A stretch of DNA of 64,000 nt from Loktanella gaetbuli (GTDB lineage Bacteria; Pseudomonadota; Alphaproteobacteria; Rhodobacterales; Rhodobacteraceae), in assembly GCF_020531945.1 (NCBI RefSeq), contig NZ_JAJATZ010000002.1, positions 434,001-498,000 on the forward strand, in the 5' to 3' direction. Below the pieces are notes generated by a model, which saw only the letters and a list, made by a program, of their open reading frames with translations, did not search any database and was not told the origin of the DNA. Of this stretch, positions 28,101 to 36,422 are shown one piece after another (positions within the stretch are counted from its first letter, which is position 1; each line of letters opens with the position of its first letter). The position numbers and the translations under genes were made by a program.

Positions 28101-28610
28101 ATGGCTATTTCGTCCACTATCACGCCTTTCCGCGTGAACAAATCCCCCACATCCTCTTTCGATGCATCCGCACTTGCGCTGATCGCCTTCGCGCAGATCG
28201 CCGACCTTATTGCCGCCGGCGTTGCCGCCGACGCGGAGGTCGTGCAGTTCGGCGATCCGGCGCTGGCGGCTTACGCCGACGCGGCGGCAGATGCCTGGGC
28301 CCAGTGCCAGACGGCCGTGACCGTGTTCCTGATGCGTCAGGACGTGGATCCGATCCTGAAGGCCGCCGCACGTCAGGTCGACGGCCTGCTCCGCGACCGT
28401 GGGGATGCACCGGAAGAGCTTGATCTCTATCCGCTGACCCTCCGCCGCTTGGCGGAGCGCTGCCTGACGTTGCGCACGGAGTGGAGCCGCCAGGTCTCAG
28501 CAGAACTGACGCATCTGGCGGCGCTGCTCGGCGCGCTCGTCGCGGATGCGGTGGCCGAGATCGACTTGGCCGCGGACGATGCGGCCTTCCTTTCGATACC
28601 GGAGGCGTAA
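28101..28610 (+). CDS. Hypothetical protein, first gene of the CoiA-like/FtsH-like cluster
   Basis: A 169-residue, Ala/Leu-rich, probably all-helical acidic protein with AAGGAG 6 bp before its ATG. No motif or signal peptide is seen; segments such as AEVVQFGDPALAAYADAAAD and LTHLAALLGALVADAVAEID suggest a helical bundle rather than membrane segments. It is followed in the same direction by the CoiA-like gene (129 bp later) and FtsH-like gene. Function unknown. Confidence 0.6.
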   Translation: MAISSTITPFRVNKSPTSSFDASALALIAFAQIADLIAAGVAADAEVVQFGDPALAAYADAAADAWAQCQTAVTVFLMRQDVDPILKAAARQVDGLLRDRGDAPEELDLYPLTLRRLAERCLTLRTEWSRQVSAELTHLAALLGALVADAVAEIDLAADDAAFLSIPEA

Positions 28611-28739
28611 CCGGCCCCACGCGTCTGCGTGATCGCCGGTTCGACTGGCAACGGGACGACCGTCGCCGTTTCCCGCGTGCATCCGGCCGTCACCGGTCGG
28701 CACGCGGGGCCCCTCTCCCATATCGAAGGAGCCTGTTCC

Positions 28740-30080
28740 ATGCTCAATCTCTCTTTGCAGAATCCCGCCGCCGTCGCGCGTCGGATCACCACCGTTCGCG
28801 ACTCTACTGGCCGGCTGCGCGACACCGCAGCCGTGCTTGACCCCCTCACCGCCGAAGGGCTTGCCACCCTCCGCCGCCAGGTCACGATCGATCACGCCGC
28901 AGGTCGGCGGACACTCCACTGCCCGGAGTGCGGCGGAGCCCTCCTTGTCTGCGTCCTCAGCGTCGGCTTCACCGGTATCCCAGGCGGCGGCCGCGCCTAC
29001 CTCAAGCATCGCGCAGACAAGCGCCGCCAGTTCTGTTCTCTGGCGACCGAGCGCGGTCGGTCACCAGACGCCGTGGATGCGGCCCGTTTCGACGGCCTGC
29101 AGGAGGGGCGGCACCACGATCGCCGGAAGCGGCTCCTGGCTGCCGCACTGGCGGCGGACGACCGCTTCGACGACGTCGCGATCGAGCGCGACATCGTGCA
29201 TGGCGACCACCGCCGCCGGCCCGACGTGCAGGCGCGGCTTGGCGCGCGGCTGCTGGCCTTCGAGGTCCAGCACGCGAGCCCGCTGTTGACGACTGTGCTC
29301 GGTCGCACCCAGTTCTATGCTGGTGCCGGCTATGGTGTTGTCTGGCTGCTGGACGGCGACGCGCCGGATGCCGAACTGCTGCGGCAGGGCTTTCAGGATG
29401 TCGCCTGGCCGCAGGGCGGTCGGGTGCTGGCCCTTAGCGAGGCCACCCTTGCCGCCTCGGCGGAGACCGGCTGCGCCAGCGTGCTCGTCCTCACCTTCTC
29501 GGAGGCGGACGGCGGCATCCACATCGACCGATCGCCGTGCGATCTGGTCGAGGCCATCGATCTTGTGGCACCCGACGGCGCGAGCCGCGCGGCGATCGCA
29601 CTCGATCCTCTCGCCGTCAGCCTCTTCTCGGCGCTGCGCGACGGCGAACCCGCCGCAGTCCGCCGCGCCATCTTCCCCTTCTGTCGCCATCTGCGGCACG
29701 CAGGTGGGCCAACCGAGGCAGAAGCCGACGGCCTGCATGCGGCAATCGCGGCGACGGCCACGGTGCTGACCGGCGGCAAATTCGACGCCAGCGCCTTCGC
29801 GCCGGAGCACACCGCCGCGATCGTGAACAATTTTCTGACGCCGCCCCGGCGGCACGCCTGGGCACCCCTGCTCGCCCTCGCGGGCGAGGTCTCTCCTGAG
29901 GCGGCGCGACGCCTCGCGGTTCCGTCGACAGCGCGCAAACTTGCGGCGGCGCTGTCGTCTCATGGTCCGGAGACGCTGGCGCACGGTCCCGTGGGTCGCT
30001 GGTCTCCGATCCTCTTGCGGCTGTTCCCGCAGATAGGCGCCGCGCTGGCGCACGTCGTGGCGCCCGACGCGGCGATCTGA
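28740..30080 (+). CDS. CoiA-like (DUF6035-type) nuclease-domain protein
   Basis: A 446-residue protein. Residues about 58-66 hold HCPECGGAL, and FCSLA follows near 100, likely a zinc-binding element. Next is a restriction-endonuclease-like core: ERDIVHGDHRRRPDVQARLG with the Asp and AFEVQHASPL giving E-x-Q, the pattern seen in competence protein CoiA. It continues TQFYAGAGYGVVWLLD as in CoiA relatives. The C-terminal 250 residues are specific to this group. A nuclease acting on DNA is inferred; whether it handles incoming or phage DNA is not known. It lies between a helical hypothetical and an FtsH-like protease. Confidence 0.65.
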   Translation: MLNLSLQNPAAVARRITTVRDSTGRLRDTAAVLDPLTAEGLATLRRQVTIDHAAGRRTLHCPECGGALLVCVLSVGFTGIPGGGRAYLKHRADKRRQFCSLATERGRSPDAVDAARFDGLQEGRHHDRRKRLLAAALAADDRFDDVAIERDIVHGDHRRRPDVQARLGARLLAFEVQHASPLLTTVLGRTQFYAGAGYGVVWLLDGDAPDAELLRQGFQDVAWPQGGRVLALSEATLAASAETGCASVLVLTFSEADGGIHIDRSPCDLVEAIDLVAPDGASRAAIALDPLAVSLFSALRDGEPAAVRRAIFPFCRHLRHAGGPTEAEADGLHAAIAATATVLTGGKFDASAFAPEHTAAIVNNFLTPPRRHAWAPLLALAGEVSPEAARRLAVPSTARKLAAALSSHGPETLAHGPVGRWSPILLRLFPQIGAALAHVVAPDAAI

Positions 30081-30188
30081 TCGCCGCCGCATCACCCCAC
30101 GCGCCAGCGCATGCACCCCGTCAGCCCTCCCCCGGTCGCCCCGCGACCGGACCCTTGCCACACGCCACTTTCGCATCGGAGTATGCCC

Positions 30189-32555
30189 ATGACCACTGTC
30201 CTCGCCACCGCCACGTCCCGTCCCGCGGCCCCGTCTTGGCAGCGCCTTGCTGACACTGTCCTTTTTGCCCTCTATCCCAACCTGCCGCGCCCGCCGGGCA
30301 CGGGCCTGTCCGCCCTGCTGGCGCAGATGCGTCAGCCCAACGCCGACGACGAGCTGCACGACGTCGACGCCCTCCTCGCGCAGCAGCGCGCGGATCCTGC
30401 GTCGAGGGGAGCGGTGCCCCTGCCGACGGCAAGCACCCTGCGCACCTGGGACCGTCACGACGACGGGTCCGATCTGCGCGCCTGGGCCGCCGACGACGGG
30501 TTCGAGCTGGCACTCGACGCCGAACCGGAGCCCGTCACCTTCGGCACGCCCGCAGCCGAAAGGGTGGAGGATGCTGTCATCGCCGCGGCCTTGGCCGACG
30601 GCGACGACCCTTGGGCGATGGATGCCCACCGCCAGAGCTATCGCCCGCCGGTCACGCTGTCGCCCGCGAAAGCGTTGATGACGGCGCGGCTCGCACGTGC
30701 CGTCACTGCCGCTGGCGGGACCAACGCGATCGGCGCTCCGGGGGCCGCGACGATCCTGCTCTGCGCGTCGCGAGAGGAGGCGATGGCCGCTGCCAAGATC
30801 ATCCTGAACGGGGTGCGCGCGTTCACCGCGCTTGGCACTGCCAACGGCCCGCGGGCGTCGTTGCCGATCGAGGTCGTGGGCCCCGATGCCGCCGCCGCCG
30901 CGCAGCCCGAGCGGTTGGCCCTCGAGGTCGCCAAGCTGCTCGACCAACCGGTGCCGGTCGTCGTGATCCTGACCGAGGCGCACCAGCGGATTGGGGCACT
31001 GACTCACCTCCCGGTCGTCAGGATCGCGCCGCCAGGCCGCGACATCCTGCTGTGGTCGCTGCGCTGGACGCACTCCGCGACTGGCCGGATCGCCGAGGCG
31101 GCAGTCCGGGCCGCCCTGCCCTCCGACACCGCCCTCGCGGCTCTCGATCCCGGTGTGCTGGCCTTGGCCCTGCGGGCCGAAGGTCCGCTGCGCGTGGCCC
31201 GCGAGCTGGCACGCCTCGCCGCGGTCTCGGCTCCCGCTGCCCCGGCCGGTCCCACCCTGCGCGACCTGCCGGGCCTCGGCGCGGCGGGTGCGCAGCTGGA
31301 GCGCCAGGCAGCGGACCTCGTGGCCTACCGTGAAGGGCGGCTCGCGTGGAGCGACGTTCCGTCGGGCATCCTGCTGCACGGTGCGCCCGGCACCGGCAAG
31401 ACCCATGTTGCGAAGGCCTTCGCGGCGACCATCGACGCGCCGTTTTTCCCGACATCCCTTGGCAAGCTGCAGGCGAAGGGCCACCTGGGCGACCTGCTGG
31501 CCGCATGGGAAAAGGTCTTCGATCAGGCCCGTGCAGCGGTTCGGGCACACGGTGCCGCTATCGTGTTCATCGACGAGATCGACGCAGTCGGTGAGCGCCG
31601 CAACACCGGGGGCCGCAACGAGAACTACGATAACAAGGTAATCTCCGAGATCCTCAACACGCTGGGCGGCGTCGAGAGCCTCGAAGGCGTGCTCGTGATC
31701 GGTGCCGCGAACCATCCGGACTTCATCGACCCGGCGATCCTGCGGTCCGGCCGGCTCGGCCTGCACGTCGAGATGCGGGCCCCGGCTGGGCGCGACCTCG
31801 TCGCAGTCTTCCGCAAACATCTGCGGGGCGACCTCTGGGATGTCGATCTCGACCGCCTCGCGCAGTCCGCCACAGGGGCGACGATGGCCGACGTGATGGG
31901 CATCGTCCAGATCGCGCGGCAGACGGCCCGCGCCGCGAACCGCCCCGTGACGTTGATCGACCTGTTCGACGCTCTGGCCTACCGCAATGCGGTGCCCTCC
32001 GAAGATCTGCGGCGCCGCATCGCCATCCACGAGGCGGGTCACGCCGTGGCGGCCCATGTTAACGGAGCGGCGACACCCCAGCGGATCGCAATGGACGGCC
32101 TCGCCAGCCGGATCGCGCTGCGTCACCGCCCGGACGCCCGCACAGCGGACGACCTGCACCGCGAGGTCGTCGTCCATCTGGCAGGGCGCGCGGCGGAGGA
32201 GGTGCTGCTCGGCCAGCCCTCGGGTGGTGGCGGCGGTGGCGAACAGTGCGACCTGGCGCAGGCCACCCGCCTGCTGATCGCCGGCGCGCTGAACTATGGC
32301 CACGGCGGGGGTCTCGTGTGGAGCTCGGCCGCGGCGGATCCGGCGACCCTGTTCGCCCGCCATGCGGGCCTGCATGACACGGTCTCGCAGGGGCTGGACC
32401 GCGCCTACTCCGATGCGCTGGCCCTGTTGCGCGACAACGTCGAGGCGCTGTCCGCCGTCGCGCACCACGCCTTCGTCGACGGCGTGGTCGAGGACGAGAC
32501 GCTGCGCGACCTGCTGCTCTACTGCCGGGCCACCCCGGAGGTGCCGCTGCCGTAG
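30189..32555 (+). CDS. Soluble FtsH-like AAA+ ATPase with M41 metalloprotease domain
   Basis: A 788-residue protein. The first 360 residues are unlike FtsH and have no membrane segment. The AAA+ module follows: Walker A GAPGTGKTH at about 397, Walker B IVFIDEIDAVGERR at about 457, and RSGRLGLHVEM with the Arg-finger pair. The peptidase module has HEAGHAVAAH at about 612 (two zinc His and the Glu) and EQCDLAQATRLL, where the Asp matches the third zinc ligand of FtsH. It should unfold and degrade proteins with ATP in the cytosol. Genuine FtsH is membrane-bound, so this is a divergent, island-borne version. The ATG at 30189 has CGGAG at 7 nt; one at 30183 is possible. Confidence 0.85.
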   Translation: MTTVLATATSRPAAPSWQRLADTVLFALYPNLPRPPGTGLSALLAQMRQPNADDELHDVDALLAQQRADPASRGAVPLPTASTLRTWDRHDDGSDLRAWAADDGFELALDAEPEPVTFGTPAAERVEDAVIAAALADGDDPWAMDAHRQSYRPPVTLSPAKALMTARLARAVTAAGGTNAIGAPGAATILLCASREEAMAAAKIILNGVRAFTALGTANGPRASLPIEVVGPDAAAAAQPERLALEVAKLLDQPVPVVVILTEAHQRIGALTHLPVVRIAPPGRDILLWSLRWTHSATGRIAEAAVRAALPSDTALAALDPGVLALALRAEGPLRVARELARLAAVSAPAAPAGPTLRDLPGLGAAGAQLERQAADLVAYREGRLAWSDVPSGILLHGAPGTGKTHVAKAFAATIDAPFFPTSLGKLQAKGHLGDLLAAWEKVFDQARAAVRAHGAAIVFIDEIDAVGERRNTGGRNENYDNKVISEILNTLGGVESLEGVLVIGAANHPDFIDPAILRSGRLGLHVEMRAPAGRDLVAVFRKHLRGDLWDVDLDRLAQSATGATMADVMGIVQIARQTARAANRPVTLIDLFDALAYRNAVPSEDLRRRIAIHEAGHAVAAHVNGAATPQRIAMDGLASRIALRHRPDARTADDLHREVVVHLAGRAAEEVLLGQPSGGGGGGEQCDLAQATRLLIAGALNYGHGGGLVWSSAAADPATLFARHAGLHDTVSQGLDRAYSDALALLRDNVEALSAVAHHAFVDGVVEDETLRDLLLYCRATPEVPLP

Positions 32556-32570
32556 CGCATCCAGCAGCAA

Positions 32571-32596
32571 CGCCCCGCCGTGCAATCGGCGGGGCG
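32571..32596 (+). terminator. Hairpin after the FtsH-like gene
   Basis: Perfect 10-bp stem CGCCCCGCCG / CGGCGGGGCG with a 6-nt loop, 15 bp after the stop. It lacks a clear U-run, but stability and position suggest the end of the 28.1-32.6 kb transcript. Confidence 0.55.
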
Positions 32597-33142
32597 ATCC
32601 GACCCTCGTGCCGCACGCCTCACGGCCCACTCGAACCGGATCCCGAGGCATCGCTGCACGACTGCGCGCCTGCAGAACTTTCGTAAAATGTCCTCGAACC
32701 TGTGGACGGCCGGGCGACGCGGCCGTCGGGATCGTCTATGGTGAGCCAGGCTGAAGGCGGCTGTAACCAATTGTTCAGGCGTGGAAAAACTTTATGTATA
32801 TCGGAGAAAGTCACGGTGGCAGGGCGGAGTGGCCCCCGGCGCGGACCAGCGAGATCATGGGTCATTCGTCCCGTGGACTGTCCCACCTCCATGCTGCTTG
32901 TCCTCGTGCGTTCTCGACGCGGCAGCGATGGGCTCACCGGGGTATGGGCCCCTTCCCTAGGTTCTCAATGGGTCAGGCGATTTTCGGCCAGCCGACCATT
33001 TCCAGTGTCCACAAAACGCATGTTTTTCACAGCGAGGAACCGCTCGATCTGTGCGTTTATCAAATCTGTCAACGGTCGGCGTGTTCAAGCGGGAGGCCGT
33101 CGGATCGGTCGAAGACGGATCATCACGCGGAGGCACAGCGCC
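32597..33142. other. Non-coding gap upstream of the mobilisation genes, possible oriT region
   Basis: About 550 bp with no convincing gene. It contains an 8-bp perfect inverted repeat (GACGGCCG / CGGCCGTC, 32705-32727) and AT-richer stretches around 32760-32810 and 33040-33070. In mobilisable elements the transfer origin usually lies right beside the MobC-like and relaxase genes, so this is the best place for it. No nick site could be recognised. Confidence 0.35.
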
Positions 33143-33517
33143 ATGACTGATGGACCTGAGCTGCCCAAGGGCATCGCCGGAAAGGACGGCACCGGGCTGG
33201 TGTTCACCGACTTGCCGAGGCCCGAGAAGCGGCAGCAGATCAAGGTCAACTTGTTGCCATCGGCCATCGCCGCGATCGACCGGCTGGTGGCGGCCAGCCC
33301 GCACGACAGCCGCGGCCCCATCATCGAGGAGCTGCTGGCGCGTCAGGCCGAGGCACCGGCCGATGTCCTTGCGATCGAGATCGGCACGTTGAACGCGCAC
33401 ATGTCCGAGCTGCTCGATCCGGACAACGACCGCCTTGTCAGCACCCGCTCCGCCGACGAGCTGGCGGCGGCCTTTCGCGACCTGATGGACGTCATCCTCG
33501 CACGGGGGGGCGACTGA
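33143..33517 (+). CDS. Ribbon-helix-helix mobilisation accessory protein (MobC-like)
   Basis: A 124-residue protein with GGAGG ahead of its ATG. RQQIKVNLLPSAIAAIDRLV and SPHDSRGPIIEELLARQ form a ribbon-helix-helix DNA-binding region at about residues 30-68, followed by an acidic helical tail. The stop overlaps the relaxase ATG by one base. Small RHH proteins next to relaxases bind the transfer origin and help open it; that role is inferred from position and fold. Confidence 0.65.
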   Translation: MTDGPELPKGIAGKDGTGLVFTDLPRPEKRQQIKVNLLPSAIAAIDRLVAASPHDSRGPIIEELLARQAEAPADVLAIEIGTLNAHMSELLDPDNDRLVSTRSADELAAAFRDLMDVILARGGD

Positions 33518-34878
33518 TGCGGTCTCATGTGGCCTTTCGTCTTGCGGAGGAATTCCGGAAATACGTCGTCAGGGTCGATGCGCACATCATCGGCGGTTCG
33601 CTCTATGCCAAGACGTTTACCGACCTGGGGGACAAGCTGGCGCACGCCGCAGGCGGCGAGACGATCGCGCATCTGACGATCTCGCTGCCCGCAGGCATCA
33701 CGACCAGCAACCGCACATTCCGGCGGATCGTCGCAACGGAACTGAAGAACCGCGGCCTCGACTATCTGGCTATCCCCTGGATCGCCGTCCGTCATTACGA
33801 TGGCGCGTGCCACCATATCCACGTCGCAGTCGCCCAGCGGACCTGGACAGGCCGCCCGGTGCCGCTTCCGCATTCGGTCGCCCTGTCCGACCGTTGCGAG
33901 GATCTGCTGCGGGAGGCCTGTGGGCTGCCGACGTTTCCCCGCTTTGACGAAACCGCCTCGCCGCGTCTGGTCCCCGTGTCGCCCGTCAGGCGCCGCCGCG
34001 ACGCATTGGCGGCGCGCGTCCATGCGGCTCTGGCCGACAGCTTTCTTCACGACCAGCCCCACGACGTCGATGCACTGCGCACGTCCCTCGCCGTGCGTCT
34101 GCCAGACCATGAACTGATCGCGGGCACGAACCGTCATGGCACCGCGAACTGGCAGATCCGGGTGCCGGCTGACACAGGTAGCGGCGTCAGGACCATGGCT
34201 CTTGGTAGCCTCGGGGTCGCATGGCAGCCGAGGCACCTGGCAAGACGGTTTGCCCTCGTGCGGCATCTGGCCGTAATGCGGCCCGTCCTCCAGCTCCGCG
34301 TCCTTGCCCGCCAACTTCTCGCATTCGCCGATCATCCCCTCATGAAAGGAACGCCACCCAATGGCCCTGTCACACCTCGACGCCCTGAAAATCCCCTCAC
34401 AGGACGAGCACATGGCGAAAGCTCTGGAGCGGATCGAAAACCTGATCGTCGTTCTACACCCCCTGCTGGACCTGCTGAACAAGTCTGCAACGGAAGAGGA
34501 GCAAGGCCTCGTCCAGCGCCTGATCGATCTGCTGACGGAGCTAAAGGAGGAACTGCGCCTGAACCGGGAAGCCGCGTTCGACCAACAGGAGCGCTTCGAT
34601 CGGATAGAGGCGCTCCTGACCGACCAGAATCGCATGATCCGCGAAATGCACGGCCTGTTCACGATGGAGACCAGCGCAACGTAGGCGCGTGGCTTGGTGA
34701 CCTGTGCCGGTCGCTGCGCGGGACGGGACAGACGCTGGCCGGGGTCGCGTTGTCGGGCGGCCGGGTCGAGGCGTCCGTCCGCCATGCCGACGGCACGTCG
34801 ATGGTGCTGGAAGCTGGTGACCGCTTGGCGCCAGCACACCCCCACAGCGCGGTCGACGATACAGGACCGGCGCTGTGA
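33517..34878 (+). CDS. Relaxase/mobilisation nuclease-like protein
   Basis: A 453-residue frame. The N-terminal 200 residues look like a MobA/VirD2-type relaxase: IIGGSLYAKT early, AHLTISLPAG, then AVRHYDGACHHIHVAVAQR with the His cluster (H-x-D and HHIH) that binds metal. The expected catalytic Tyr near the N-terminus could be Y16 or Y30. After residue 280 the frame becomes a Pro/Arg-rich low-complexity linker exactly where another gene (34361-34684) lies in a different frame, and regains normal coding character at the end (AWLGDLCRSLRG onward). It may be intact, with an overprinted gene in the linker, or partly degraded. Confidence 0.65.
   Translation: MRSHVAFRLAEEFRKYVVRVDAHIIGGSLYAKTFTDLGDKLAHAAGGETIAHLTISLPAGITTSNRTFRRIVATELKNRGLDYLAIPWIAVRHYDGACHHIHVAVAQRTWTGRPVPLPHSVALSDRCEDLLREACGLPTFPRFDETASPRLVPVSPVRRRRDALAARVHAALADSFLHDQPHDVDALRTSLAVRLPDHELIAGTNRHGTANWQIRVPADTGSGVRTMALGSLGVAWQPRHLARRFALVRHLAVMRPVLQLRVLARQLLAFADHPLMKGTPPNGPVTPRRPENPLTGRAHGESSGADRKPDRRSTPPAGPAEQVCNGRGARPRPAPDRSADGAKGGTAPEPGSRVRPTGALRSDRGAPDRPESHDPRNARPVHDGDQRNVGAWLGDLCRSLRGTGQTLAGVALSGGRVEASVRHADGTSMVLEAGDRLAPAHPHSAVDDTGPAL
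34361..34684 (+). CDS. Nested coiled-coil protein in a different frame of the relaxase gene
   Basis: A 107-residue helical protein (IENLIVVLHPLLDLLNKSA, then LVQRLIDLLTELKEELRLNR and EERFD-like heptads) with marked Leu/Glu/Arg heptad pattern, wholly inside the relaxase frame but shifted by one base. Codon third positions are mostly G/C in this frame while the relaxase frame reads as a disordered linker here, so this is the better coding frame. It recalls RSF1010, where mobB is nested in mobA in another frame, but no homology to MobB is claimed. Confidence 0.55.
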   Translation: MALSHLDALKIPSQDEHMAKALERIENLIVVLHPLLDLLNKSATEEEQGLVQRLIDLLTELKEELRLNREAAFDQQERFDRIEALLTDQNRMIREMHGLFTMETSAT

Positions 34879-34920
34879 TCAACCCGCGCGCCGCTGCGTC
34901 CACAACCTCCGCGTTACAAA

Positions 34921-34955
34921 TTGCCAAGGCCGACCCTCACCCATAAGGTTGGCAA
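34921..34955. promoter_or_regulatory. Inverted repeat upstream of hsdM
   Basis: TTGCCAA (34921-34927) and TTGGCAA (34949-34955) form a perfect 7-bp dyad ending 18 bp before the hsdM start. It could be an operator controlling the restriction operon. The regulator is unknown. Confidence 0.3.
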
Positions 34956-34973
34956 AAAGGGATAAGACAGGCA

Positions 34974-36422
34974 ATGTTCGAAAACGCCTTCAACAACATC
35001 GACCGCGTGCTGCGCAATGACGAGGGTCTGGCCTCCGAGCTCGACTACGCGGAACAGACCTCATGGGTGCTCTTCCTGAAATACCTCGACGACCTGGAGG
35101 CCGACCGCGAGGATAACGCAGCACTGGAAGGGCTGGACTACACCCCAATCCTCGCCGCCCCCTACCGCTGGCAGGCCTGGGCCGCGCCGAAGGTGGACGG
35201 CAAACTCGACCACAATACCGCCATGACCGGGGCCGACCTGATCGACTTCGTGAACGGCGACCTCTTCCCCTACCTCAAGAAGTTCCGCGACGGGGCCACC
35301 GACCCCGACACGCTCGACTACAAGATCGGTGAGATCTTCTCGGAGATCGTGAACAAGTTCCGCTCCGGCTACACCCTGCGCGACGTGCTCGAGATCGTGG
35401 ACGGCCTGTCTTTCAACTCTCAGGCGGCCAAGCACGAACTGTCCGACCTTTACGAATCCCGCATCAAGCGCATGGGCAACGCCGGGCGAAACGGCGGCGA
35501 ATACTACACGCCGCGCCCGCTGATCCGCGCCATGATCAAGGTGACCGACCCTCAGATCGGCGAGTCCGTCTATGACGGGGCCTGCGGGTCCGCCGGCTTC
35601 CTGTGCGAGGCCTTCGAATACCTGCGCCGTGATGACCTCTCCGCCGCCCAGTGGGACACCCTGCAGCGCAAGACCTTCTTCGGGCAAGAGAAGAAGTCTC
35701 TCGCCTATGTGCTGGGCGTCATGAACATGATCCTGCACGGCATCGACGCGCCCTCCATCCGGCACACCAACACGCTGACCGAGAACGTGATGGACATCCA
35801 GGAACGCGACCGCCACGACATCGTGCTGGCCAACCCGCCCTTCGGCGGGGGTGAGCGCAAGGAGGTCCAGCAAAATTTCCCGATCAAGTCGGGCGAGACG
35901 GCTTATCTCTTCCTGCAGCACTTCATGCGCAAGCTGCGCGCGGGCGGGCGCGGGGCCATCGTCATCAAGAACACCTTCCTGTCGAACACCGACGGGGCCA
36001 GCGTCGCCCTGCGCAAGGAATTGCTGGAGACCTGCAACATGTATACCGTGCTGGACTGCCCCGGCGGCACGTTCCAGGGCGCGGGTGTCAAGACCGTCGT
36101 GCTGTTCTTCGAGAAGGGATCGAAGACCCGCTCGGTCTGGTATTACCAGCTCGATCCGGGCCGGTCGCTTGGCAAGACGAACCCGCTGAACGACGCCGAC
36201 CTGGCGGACTTCGTGGCACTGCAAACTGACAAGGCGGAAAGCGCGCAAAGCTGGAGCGTGCCGGTGGACGGTCTGGACCCGGCCACATGGGACCTGTCGG
36301 TCAAGAACCCGAACGCGCCAGAGGCCGAGGCCTTGCGCAGCCCGGAACAGATCATCGCCGACATGCTGGAACGCGACGCCGAGACAGCGCAGATCCTCGA
36401 AGACATTCGGGGGATGCTGTGA
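34974..36422 (+). CDS. hsdM: Type I restriction-modification system, DNA methyltransferase subunit
   Basis: A 482-residue N6-adenine methyltransferase. The N-terminal helical domain (ASELDYAEQTSWVLFLKYLD) is followed by the SAM-binding motif DGACGSAGFL (motif I) and the catalytic NPPFGGGE (motif IV). It methylates the host site as part of HsdM2S and is also needed in the HsdR2M2S nuclease. The stop overlaps the GTG of hsdS. Length and motifs are complete. Confidence 0.95.
   Translation: MFENAFNNIDRVLRNDEGLASELDYAEQTSWVLFLKYLDDLEADREDNAALEGLDYTPILAAPYRWQAWAAPKVDGKLDHNTAMTGADLIDFVNGDLFPYLKKFRDGATDPDTLDYKIGEIFSEIVNKFRSGYTLRDVLEIVDGLSFNSQAAKHELSDLYESRIKRMGNAGRNGGEYYTPRPLIRAMIKVTDPQIGESVYDGACGSAGFLCEAFEYLRRDDLSAAQWDTLQRKTFFGQEKKSLAYVLGVMNMILHGIDAPSIRHTNTLTENVMDIQERDRHDIVLANPPFGGGERKEVQQNFPIKSGETAYLFLQHFMRKLRAGGRGAIVIKNTFLSNTDGASVALRKELLETCNMYTVLDCPGGTFQGAGVKTVVLFFEKGSKTRSVWYYQLDPGRSLGKTNPLNDADLADFVALQTDKAESAQSWSVPVDGLDPATWDLSVKNPNAPEAEALRSPEQIIADMLERDAETAQILEDIRGML

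Noticed and set aside
29061..32651. A very long open frame on the minus strand opposite the CoiA-like and FtsH-like genes
   Set aside because: It is Arg/Gly/Val-rich with no domain, and the opposite strand has clear motifs (Walker A/B, HEAGH, CoiA core). High GC content leaves such antisense frames open by chance.
33343..34845. A 500-codon minus-strand frame opposite the relaxase and nested gene
   Set aside because: Composition is Arg/Ser-rich without a domain, and the plus strand carries the relaxase His cluster and the coiled-coil frame.
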